In this document: in pieces, positions 34,975-43,512 of the stretch
Numbering within the stretch: position 1 is the stretch's first letter
How the letters are laid out: the number at the start of each line of letters is the position of its first letter
Assembly: GCA_026182355.1 (NCBI GenBank)
Contig: JAPFBL010000068.1
Location: 8,593,001 to 8,657,000 of the forward strand
DNA length: 64,000 nt
Direction of reading: 5' to 3'
Origin: Hermatobates lingyangjiaoensis
Lineage: Eukaryota > Arthropoda > Insecta > Hemiptera > Hermatobatidae
The notes under the pieces: model-generated
Seen by the model: the letters and a program-made list of their open reading frames with translations, nothing else
The model's database searches: none
What the model was told of the DNA's origin: nothing
Position numbers and translations under genes: made by a program

Positions 34975-35610
34975 GGGTTCTAGGTTTTATTTATGGATCC
35001 CAGCAGAGTAATGAGTGCTTGGTTACCGAGTTGTTTCACGAATTCTGGAAAAACCTTATCTATGCTACAACTCTTACCACATTTAATTACTGATAGGGCC
35101 CTCTTTAATTCGGAGAGATTAAAATTGGAATTGAAAAGCTGGTTGTTGATTTTACCTTGGGGGGGGGGGGGGGCAGTAGGATTCAATTTACGATGGTGTT
35201 TAAAATGCTAGCAATCTGGTGTAGGGAGACGAATTCTTGCAGAAAATGTTGACTATAGCTTTCAGGTCGGTAATTGTATTGGTTCCCTGTTTGATTGGGT
35301 GTTCTTTGAAGCTCTTGTTTTCATTGTTGAATCTTGAAATGAATCTATGAACTTAAATTCCGTCCTTCTTAAAGTCTACATTCGCAAAAATATTCCTAAA
35401 CGTGTTTCTTTTGCTAGTTACGATTTCTCGCTGGAGCATAGCTTGTGACATTCCTAGTTCCTTAGTCATCAAGTCATTGGGTTCGTTCCACATTTTCCTC
35501 GCTGTGTTGCGCCTTCCCTTCTATGTGGTCAGTGTTTCACTCCAGATAGGAGAATATCGCTTAACTTGTCCTCTTAGATGCGCAGTTCTGCGATTTTGTT
35601 GATAGCGGAA
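34975..35610 (-). pseudogene. Decayed LINE ORF2 segment between endonuclease and reverse transcriptase
   Basis: Minus-strand pieces, in shifting frames: RKMWNEPNDLMTKELGMS, QREIVTSKRNTFRN, then near 35000-35190 FNLSELKRALSVIKCGKS and IDKVFPEFVKQLG. This matches the start of the reverse transcriptase region of non-LTR elements (LxELxxALxxxKxGKxxGxDxxxPEFxK). A run of 13 G at about 35160-35172 interrupts it. The motif with the catalytic aspartates is absent. Confidence 0.65.
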
Positions 35611-36204
35611 GATTTACATTTCATGTAAATTTTAAATTTAGAAGGCAAGTCGTTAATCATTGCTTTTATCATACCTGAAGCCGCGTGTCGGTTTCTTTTT
35701 AGTGAATGTATAGAGTAGTTGGTAACATTGTAACATTACGTTATATCTGAAGCAGCTCCCTCTTCCACGATGGTATATATGTCAAATAGATTGTTAAATA
35801 AAATATGCTTCTGCTCGCTAAACTTAAAATTGTTTAGTCTCCCTGCGTTCCAAAATAAGATATTAAGACTACTCTTCTACCTGATGAGGGCGTCGTTTAC
35901 TGAACTCTGAGAATGGCCATTACGTCTTGGTATCATTTGCGGCACGGTGATTGACGAAGATGTGTAGCTCATTTAGCATCACCCAGGGTACACCACGTGG
36001 AGGCGAGCTACCTTGTACCCCTCAGTGAAAGATATTTATACCATGTTTGTTTAAGATTGTTCATTTCATATTGTTTATAACAGTATGGTTTTGCCGTTAT
36101 CTGTAGCATTGTTTTTCACCCCTTCCTCATGTAATCAATCAAATTAATTAAATACATACAGAGGAAATGGCAGTTTGTAGTCATATCCACTCATTTGTGG
36201 TGCT

Positions 36205-36345
36205 TTGAAAAGTGTTACGAGTCAATGAACAGGCACGTTTAATGAGAACAACAAAGGCAGCTATAGGGAGGCAGACATGTGGAGTCACTTTGCTTGATGA
36301 AATGCGAGTAATTGAAGCTTTGTCAAAGATAACAATACATAGTTT
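36205..36345 (+). pseudogene. LINE C-terminal relic
   Basis: The frame gives RLMRTTKAAIGRQTCGVTLLDEMRV, which resembles the conserved RLMRxxxAxxRxMCGVxLxD segment near the C terminus of many LINE reverse transcriptases (RTE/CR1-like). It is a short remnant that reads into unrelated AT-rich DNA and a long (TA)n. Confidence 0.5.
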
Positions 36346-36427
36346 TAATGTTGTTGATATTAATTATATATTATGCAATCAAATCATTATAGGTATATCT
36401 GTAAGGAACACACGGAATAATATCTAA

Positions 36428-36441
36428 CATATATATATATA

Positions 36442-36485
<44 letters not shown>
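36428..36485. repeat. (TA)n microsatellite
   Basis: Almost uninterrupted TA dinucleotides, with one GA variant near 36441. Confidence 0.95.
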
Positions 36486-36490
<5 letters not shown>

Positions 36491-37254
36491 CAGCAGTATC
36501 ATAAAATCTATCTCTCACATTGAAATTGCATTTACAATACTTCTTTTAACAAAGGTGAGTTTGAAATTTAAATTCATTGTAATGCAAAACACTGCGACAT
36601 TCAGCACATTTAAGAAAGTAGTATACTAATACAATATTTCTAAATGATGAAAAACCTTTGATTACATCATCATTACCATTATCATCATTATCATTAGAGC
36701 TTTAAACGAAATATCATAAAATCAATTGAGAGACTTGGTTATTTATAATATAATTTAAAAACAAAAACTGTGAATTCCTTTTATCTAAATTTAAGATCTG
36801 ATAACTTTACAAAGAATTGAAATGTTAAGATCTTTCCTTACGTTTAACGTAAAGGATCAAAATTTGATCAGTATTAGTAGTGTATAATGTTCATCATTTC
36901 CGTAACATCATCTTCAATGGTCCAAGTATTAATCTTTTTAAAGCTCACTTGAAAGAACAATGAGGTTACTTAAGCCAGATGAAAGCAATAATATGAAAAA
37001 GAACTTGTTTTAACACAATTCCACTGCTAAAATTAATACTCTATTTCAATTTAGTAAATATTTATGACTACTTTTCTAACACAACGTGAACAATATGACG
37101 AGTAGAAGAGCTGTTATTTTTTTCTATTTCAATGGCGGTCGTTTGAAATTTAGTCATAGCTTCTTCCTGGGATCTATAAATACCGAAAGGAAGATTTAAA
37201 CACTGTTTGAAATATATAAGAGTACAAGTGAAGTAGTTCCACTTCATATATAAT
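36486..37254. other. Intergenic DNA, nothing recognised
   Basis: AT-rich, with a short (ATC)n-like patch near 36665-36698. Confidence 0.35.
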
Positions 37255-37345
37255 CAATGATCAAACCACAATCAGAAAATGGGAAAACAAGACCATGATC
37301 TTTCAACCGTAACAAGCGGTCTTCGTCAGAGTCAAAAACCCAATT
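37255..37345 (-). mobile_element. PLE 3' end, type 1, minus strand
   Basis: Minus-strand reading: GACT, CTGACGA (37323-37329), an extra A, GACCG...CGGTT, GAAA (37301-37304), GATC, then a T-rich tract and TTGTGGTTTGATCATTGATT. It is nearly identical to 39420-39515 and 41343-41440, but no coding body is attached. Confidence 0.7.
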
Positions 37346-38470
37346 GATATAATGTGTGTTCCTCATGCATAATGCATTAAAAGTGTGTTAAATTAAAGGT
37401 GTTAGAAGGTCCATTGTTTATATTCAGCGAAACGGTGAAATCCGTAGTGTCTACGAACAACTGGCCCCTTTGCTCCACTAAGCACAGACGTATATACATA
37501 TATGGTTATATTTTTTTTTTTTTTTGGAACCAAGTAATAACATCAAGGTTAAGTAATGTTACAAAGTGATCCATAGGTTGTGTGCTGCAGATTGTGTTGA
37601 TTTCTTTTCTCTAGGGGAATACAGTTTCCTTCTTAATAGGATCATAAGCTGTAGCTAATACTTGTAGACCACTTTGCAAAATTACCTGTCCTGAATATAC
37701 ATCTATATTAGAATAATTATAAAACCACCCTTTATTTAAACTTATCTGATAAAAACAGAACACCATATTTGTTATTAAATAATTTTATTTCATTATTTCC
37801 AAATTTAATATGCAATGTTTTTTTTGTTCTTCTTCATAATCTAGCATACTAGTTCCCTAATATGCTTAATTATATCATGTCGATTTTCCTGGAATCATAA
37901 TCATAAATTAATTTTTACAAGCTCATTGGTTGGCACTACAAGAAAACAAACCAAATAAACTATACATGTCCAATACTACTCAAAACTTACTTCTACTGAT
38001 AGACTGATGGTGATTCTCTTAATTCATTATTCATATTTTTACAAAAAATAAGCTCCTCTATTCAATAACACTATGCTTAGGTTTTTACCAGTTGTGATTT
38101 ATAGATCAGTTATTTTGTCAATTTTTATAGTTGATTTCAAATTGGTTATTTTCTTCCCTATGTTTCTGTATGCATAGGTGATGGCAGGGTGTGAAACAAA
38201 AAATGTGTCGACACACTGGAATACAGACCGTGTGCTGGATCCAATTCATTTTTAACCAAACATTACATCTATATTGTAGAATATCCTGAAAAGTTTCCAG
38301 AAGTTTTCCTTGTTTTTTGTGGTCAGCCGTCACTGGTCCACATTTGGTTTAACTATTTATTTCATTGTCGACTCTCTCACTACCACTCCTAACAACAACT
38401 ATGAACAGAGTCGAAATATTGAAAATAGCTTCTTTTGTGTACAGTTTCATTCGTGTTTCTATCTGTTATT

Positions 38471-38522
<52 letters not shown>

Positions 38523-38529
38523 TATATAT
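37346..38529. other. Intergenic DNA and (TA)n
   Basis: No gene recognised. A T-run lies at about 37510-37525, and an interrupted (TA)n runs from about 38470 to 38541. Confidence 0.35.
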
Positions 38530-38539
38530 ATATATATAT

Positions 38540-38760
38540 TATTAAAGTTGGAAGCAGTCCTTCATTTAAACATGTATTGTTAAATAACGCCCCATATTTT
38601 GCTTGTATCTGCTTCTTACACAATTTCACCAGTTTCCGGAATTCCTTCCTCGTCTCTTCATTAAAACTATAAAGCTTATCACCAATATTGCTTGTCGATA
38701 TGTTTCGAATGTACCACATTCATCATCAGGGCAATAATGAGAATAATAGTAGGATCGTTA
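38540..38760 (-). mobile_element. PLE 5' part: hammerhead-like motif and N-terminal coding fragment
   Basis: The minus strand has CTGATGA (38729-38723), an extra T, a perfect stem II GAATGT-GGT-ACATTC, and GAAA (38706-38703). It is followed by a frame ending EFRKLVKLCKKQIQAKYGALFNNTCLNEGLLPT. That block corresponds to the IWFNKTCLSLNITPKY segment of the array ORF, so it is the N terminus of another PLE. The frame then runs into (TA)n. A reverse-oriented copy of its final part lies at 39085-39160. Confidence 0.6.
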
Positions 38761-39084
38761 GTTTATATATATAGAGGTGGATTACTATTGGAATGTTCAC
38801 AGGACATCACCCTGGATCACGGCGCATTATGGGGGATTAAGGTAGGGTGGTTGGACTCACCTACTACCTGGCTAATCTGGTTTGGCCTGTGGGATATTAG
38901 TTTTAAAATTCTACAAGAATTATTAAGTTGTATATTTATGACTGGCTGCTTTTTTTGAATTATTAATGCTTCTAATATTTGTTATTTAACATGGTTTCTT
39001 TCTTTAGCGATAATTTTCGTGGAATTGATCATAATTTCTCTTGTGATTTTTGTCTTATGGAGTGCTGTTGTATGGCATTTTGGC

Positions 39085-39158
39085 GCACCGGCAGAATATG
39101 GGGCGTTATTTAACAATATATGTATGTTTAAATGACGGACTGCTTCCAACGTTTACAA

Positions 39159-39160
<2 letters not shown>
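39085..39160 (+). repeat. Inverted partner of the PLE N-terminal fragment
   Basis: Contains atatggggcgttatttaaca and gactgcttccaac, the complement of 38540-38600, and also ends at (TA)n. The pair forms an interrupted inverted repeat about 600 bp across. Confidence 0.65.
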
Positions 39161-39191
<31 letters not shown>

Positions 39192-39239
39192 AATATATAT
39201 ATATCTAGTTCAATGTATACAGAGAAATTAAAAGTACAC

Positions 39240-39320
39240 ACTTACAGTCTCTAATTTTCGGTTTGAGCCGTCTTAAGGAGTGATAAGAGAGGAAAACCAA
39301 GTGCACCGGTAAGTGTGTGG
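39240..39320 (-). repeat. Second PLE-like terminal family, single copy
   Basis: Matches one arm of the 19447-19625 foldback: acacttacagtctctaatt, then the core written as tttcggtttgagccgtcttaag. It sits between (TA)n tracts at about 39165-39211 and 39392-39420. Confidence 0.55.
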
Positions 39321-39419
39321 TTTTAATTTCTCTATGTTTCTTCTTTACATTGGACTATATTTGTCCATATTGGGTCGTATTTCATGAAAAAAGTATATAT
39401 ATATATATATATATATATA

Positions 39420-39515
39420 TGATCAAACAACAATAAGAAAATGGGAAAACAAGACTAAGATCTTTCAACCGTAACAAGCGGTCTTCGTCAGAGTCAAAAA
39501 CCCAACTGAACAAAA
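39420..39515 (-). repeat. Inverted type 1 PLE end fragment at the 5' side of the truncated element
   Basis: Minus-strand type 1 terminus with the hammerhead-like core (39491-39463). It abuts the plus-strand coding body directly, the same layout as 9466-9637 against array unit C. Confidence 0.75.
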
Positions 39516-40732
39516 ATTATAGATTAATCAGTTTCGATGTGAAGTCTCTTTTTACGAATGTACCTGTAACTGATCTGTTGAGCTTACTCCAGGAGGAATT
39601 AATTAATTATTCCCTTCCCCTTCCATCTACCACTATAATAGAGTTAATTAAGTTATGTGTGGTAGATTGTCATTTTCAATTTGAAAATAATTATTATATA
39701 CAAAAATTTGGTCTTGATATGGGTAACTGTTTATCCCCCCTCCTAAGTAATTTATATATGGAGTTTTTTGAGAGTAAAATGTTAAGCTCAATTTTGCCCA
39801 AAAATGTTAAATGGTATAGATATGTTGACGATATTCTTTGCATTTGTCCCAAATCTTTAAATAAAGTTGATTTCCTAACAAAATTGAATTCATTAGTGCC
39901 GACAATCAAATTCACAATGGAAGAAGAAATAAGTGGTAATTTGCCCTTCTTAGATGTCCTGATCCATAGGTTACCTAATGAGTTACGCTTTAGTGTATAT
40001 AGAAAACCTACGAATGTACTTGTATACGTTCATTTTTATTCGTCGCATCCAAAAAATGTTAAAATTTCTGTTTTTAGAAATATGTTTTTGAGAGCTTTAA
40101 GAGTTTCCTCTCCAGAATTTCTTAATGAAGAGATTAATAACATTAGGTCAATTGCCCTTTCATTAAAATACCCCTCTTCTTATATCGATTTAGCTTTGAA
40201 GGGTGCTAAAAAAACTTTCTCTAATACTTCAAAAGAGCCCCTTTTATTATCAAATTCTATAGTTTTGCCATACCACGAATCATTGGACCCCCTTCCAAGA
40301 TTAGCCAAACAACTTGATTTTAATATAGTGTTTTCTAATCGTAATAACGTGGGTAATATGTTAATAAAAAACTCTCCAAGCGAATTGGAGTCCGCTGGTA
40401 TTTATAAAATTCCGTGCAAAAATTGCCATAAAATTTATATTGGTCAAACTGGTAAATCATTAAAAACACGTGTAAAACAACACCAATATAACGTAAGTAG
40501 ACAGGAAAACAGTAGTGCCTTATTCTTGCATATAAAAAATGAAAATCATCATATTGATTGGACAGGAGCTAAATTTATTACCTATGAAAAATCAATGTTG
40601 TTAAGAAATATTATTGAATCGTCTCTAATTAAATTTAATAGATCTAATATTATAAACATTAGTAACGGTCTCTTCAAACTTGATACTTTCGTCACGAGGG
40701 CAATAGCCTCTTCAAAGAGGGTTGACAGCTAG
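39516..40732 (+). CDS. 5'-truncated PLE reverse transcriptase with GIY-YIG endonuclease, open frame
   Basis: About 405 codons open from the junction to a TAG at 40730-40732. Seen: motif A as LISFDVKSLFTNVPV, motif B GLDMGNCLSPLLSNLYMEFFE, motif C WYRYVDDILCIC, FLDVLIHR, YRKPT, then SAGIYKIPCKNCHKIYIGQTGKSLKTRVKQH, the Cys pair and GIY-YIG nuclease core. The N-terminal third is missing; the element begins inside the fingers/palm, so it cannot be functional on its own. The first in-frame codons of the homologous region precede any ATG, so no genuine start exists. The intact frame suggests recent insertion. It belongs to a different PLE lineage from the array. Confidence 0.88.
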
Positions 40733-40918
40733 CGGATAGTTTTTTACTTTTTCTTACTGTACTCCTTTGTTTCCCCAAACATCCCTTTCTGTACATTAGT
40801 CCTTTCCTGTGCTTTCACCCTTTTAAAATACCACTCTTCCCTCCCACTCTTCTCAACTCCTCACCAGATGTTTTCTGCATCTAGTGTTCAGTTCGGTTTT
40901 TGACTCTGACGAAGACAA
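40613..40918 (+). repeat. Plus arm of a ~310-bp PLE inverted repeat
   Basis: Covers the last codons and 3' UTR of the truncated element; it ends part-way through the hammerhead-like core (gactctgacgaagac), after which the sequence diverges. The matching minus arm is at 41407-41726. The arms are about 95% similar by eye, differing mainly by a short duplicated agtacagta in the minus arm. Confidence 0.85.
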
Positions 40919-41169
40919 ATTTTATTTGCTAAAACAACCAATGCAAGTTTTTTGTATTGTATTTATTTTTAATTATTTATTTATTTTTTTCCTCTTTTCT
41001 CTATCATTATTTTTGTGTTTTATAGTTTGTTTTTATCTTATATTGCTTATAATTTTTCACCTATTTATAGTTTTACCCAACCAGTTCTGCTTATCTGAAT
41101 TTCTGTTTATATCTTCTCCTAATTCTATACTTTAAGACCGGGTACGGTTGACAGCGCTGGCGGTTGCCG

Positions 41170-41306
41170 GGTTGGTTACTTGCCGTTGCGTCTACAACGT
41201 GCTTGGTCTCCCATTCTCTTTTCTCCTGAAGACGGATTACCCGAAAATTTGAGTCTGTAAGTGTGTTTCCCTACTTTGTGTGTTGCTCTTTGTTAATCTC
41301 GAACTC

Positions 41307-41340
<34 letters not shown>
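41170..41340 (+). repeat. Second PLE-like terminal family and (TA)n
   Basis: Contains ctgaagacggattac (core at 41226-41232), GAAA at 41243-41246, and gagtctgtaagtgtgtttcc, matching the 19447 and 39240 copies. It ends in (TA)n at about 41310-41340. Confidence 0.55.
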
Positions 41341-41342
<2 letters not shown>

Positions 41343-41343
<1 letters not shown>

Positions 41344-41726
41344 TGATCAAACCACAATAAGAAATGGGAAAACAAGACTAAGATCTTTCAACCGTAACAA
41401 GCGGTCTTCGTCAGAGTCAAAAACCCAACTGAACACTATATGCAGAAAACATCTGGTGAGGAGTTGAGAAAAGTGGGAGGGAAGAGTGGTATTTTAAAAA
41501 GGTGAAAGCGCATGAAAGGACTAATGTCCAGAAAGGGATGTTTGGGGAACAAAGGAGTACAGTACAGTAAGTACAGTAGTACAGTAAGAAAAAGTAAAAA
41601 ACTATCCGCTAGCTGTCAACCCTCTTTGAAGAGGCTATGCCCTCGTGACGAAAGTATCAAGTTTGAAGAGACCGTTACCTATGTTTATAATATTAGATCT
41701 ATTAAATTTAATTAGAGACGATTCAA
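41343..41726 (-). mobile_element. Type 1 PLE 3' terminal fragment, minus strand
   Basis: Holds the end of the endonuclease ORF, the 3' UTR and the complete terminus. The hammerhead-like motif reads: GACU, CUGACGA (41414-41408), A, GACCG/CGGUU, GAAA (41389-41386), GAUC, UU, AGUC, where AGUC pairs with the upstream GACU. Together with the plus arm it forms a large inverted repeat. Confidence 0.75.
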
Positions 41727-41781
41727 TTTGCTTCATTCCAATTAATCACATGATTAATGTGATTAATTGGAATGAAGCAAA
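41727..41781. repeat. Perfect 25-bp palindrome at the junction of two PLE fragments
   Basis: Arms 41727-41751 and 41757-41781 are exact complements with a 5-bp loop. The right arm is coding sequence of the following PLE fragment (INWNEAN), so the left arm is an inverted copy of that coding DNA. Confidence 0.9.
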
Positions 41782-41997
41782 TGAATTAATATACGTGTCT
41801 TCAGAAAGAAGAAGAAATATCGTAGAAAGTGCGATCATAAAGAACTTTTATGAGAAGTTGATGAACAATAGCCTAGGACTCTACAAATTAGATGAAGTTT
41901 TGATTAACGGGATAATTAAACAGATGAAGACTTCATCATTAAACACATTCAGGGTTGCCATCAATTCTGGAAATTTCAATCAGCCAAGTTAACAAGT
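41757..41997 (+). pseudogene. C-terminal fragment of a third PLE lineage
   Basis: The frame ends at a stop near 41990 and includes NWNEANELIYVSSERRRNIVESAIIKNF, then LYKLDEVLINGIIKQM. Its layout matches the C terminus of the 39516-40732 protein (DWTGAKFITYEKSMLLRNIIESSLIK ... GLFKLDTFVTRAI). The rest of the nuclease and the reverse transcriptase are missing. Its 3' UTR and terminus follow. Confidence 0.7.
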
Positions 41998-42017
41998 ATT
42001 TATTGTTTTTTTAGTTC

Positions 42018-42090
42018 ACTTGCTCTCCGAAGATGTGTTAACGAAAGGCCTTAGAGCATTGTTTTAAAAAATTGTTTTCATTGTGGTAAA
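42018..42090 (+). ncRNA. Type 2 PLE terminus with hammerhead-like motif
   Basis: GCUCU (42022-42026), CCGAAGA (42027-42033; consensus would be CUGAAGA), an extra U, a weak stem II, GAAA (42043-42046), the self-complementary GGCC, UU, then AGAGC, which pairs perfectly with GCUCU. An ATTGTGG block follows near 42080, as at other PLE ends. A related terminus is at 52010-52175. Confidence 0.55.
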
Positions 42091-42128
42091 TTAATCGATC
42101 TATTATATCAAGTGTTATTTTGATTATT

Positions 42129-42133
<5 letters not shown>

Positions 42134-42187
<54 letters not shown>
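42134..42187. repeat. (TA)n microsatellite
   Basis: About 54 bp of TA dinucleotides following the type 2 PLE end. Confidence 0.95.
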
Positions 42188-42190
<3 letters not shown>

Positions 42191-43477
42191 TTTAATAGTA
42201 TTTATTTCAATAATAAGTAAAATATGGAAATATAATCATTTTTACAGTTGGTTATTGATAACATAGTCAAAGTGCATCTTGGAAAACCATAAGACTTATT
42301 TTATAAATTATTGTTATGAGTTGCTTGATTATAAAACAAGTATTTCATTTTATGAATATATACTTGGTTTAGAGAAAATGAACTTTAAAAGTAAATAAGA
42401 ACAAAGTTGAGTTCTCTGTACATATGTTTCTTTATATATGGTAACCTTATTGATAAAAGAGAGACTGTTAACAGAGATTAAATTCATATATAAAGAATGA
42501 GGGTACGTATCTGACCGCATTGAAGTTGTAGAAGCATTTGAGATAAATGTGTAAATATAGAAAGAAGTACAGTTACTCGACAGAAATTAGGAGAGCGAGA
42601 TGGTTATAGCTGGACAAAGTATTGTTAGGTTTTTGTGGTGTTAACTTTTTGGTTGGTGTATGATTTCAGGAACTGCGACCCAGAATCTTCGGCGACAATG
42701 TCTTTGGCTAGGTTCTCGTCAATGCAGAAGATCGGTAAGTCCCCTCCTTCCCTTTCCTCTGCCCTCCCCACCCAGAAAGAAAACCTTTTCCTCCTGTTTA
42801 GACTAGATAATAATTATTCAGGCACATATTGATTGAATGGCAAAAGAGCCCTACTGTATGTTTTGCATCCCTAATCAAAGCAAACTGAGTAAAACTTGTT
42901 AGTGGATGCTTTATGTGGTACTGTAAACTAATGGCTCCACCATTGAGAGCGAATAATTTTCTCAAAATACTCATAAATAATTTGAACGGGACACTAATAG
43001 ATACACGTAAATCATTACATAAATTACAGTAATGTATCAAAACTATAAGTTTGTGCAAATTATTCAAGTCGAAAGAAAAACATAACTGATTTATAAAAAT
43101 AATAAGCAAAGATATTGTAGTTGAAAAATTTATTAAACTTGAATTTTTACTCTTTCGCTTTGAATTCCAGAAGATGTATATTAAATTAGAAAGTCATAAC
43201 TGGTTTCATACAATTTAACACAGACTAAATTATTATTAAAGTACTCTCAACTGAGTTATGAAAAAAAATTTTATAAAAAATTATCATTAATTTAAAAGTT
43301 ACAGTAAAACTCGTTGAAGACCACATTACCATAATAACTTGGTATAAAAGATGGCTATTTTAATTAAAGAAATTAATTAAATCTCTATAGCTTATGATGC
43401 TGTATTGTAATGTTTAGTGGAACTCTGAAGAAATAGTATTCATTGAAAAGTTTTACAAATGTTCTCTTATATTTATA
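42188..43477. other. Intergenic DNA, no gene supported
   Basis: AT-rich; frames at 42635-42832 (plus) and 42798-43109 (minus) lack recognisable domains. Confidence 0.35.
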
Positions 43478-43512
43478 TTCTTGAAACGGTTCTCTTATTA
43501 CCGTTTCAAGAA
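43478..43512. repeat. 13-bp perfect hairpin
   Basis: ttcttgaaacggt and accgtttcaagaa flank a 9-base loop. No transposon ends or gene are visible beside it. Confidence 0.8.
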
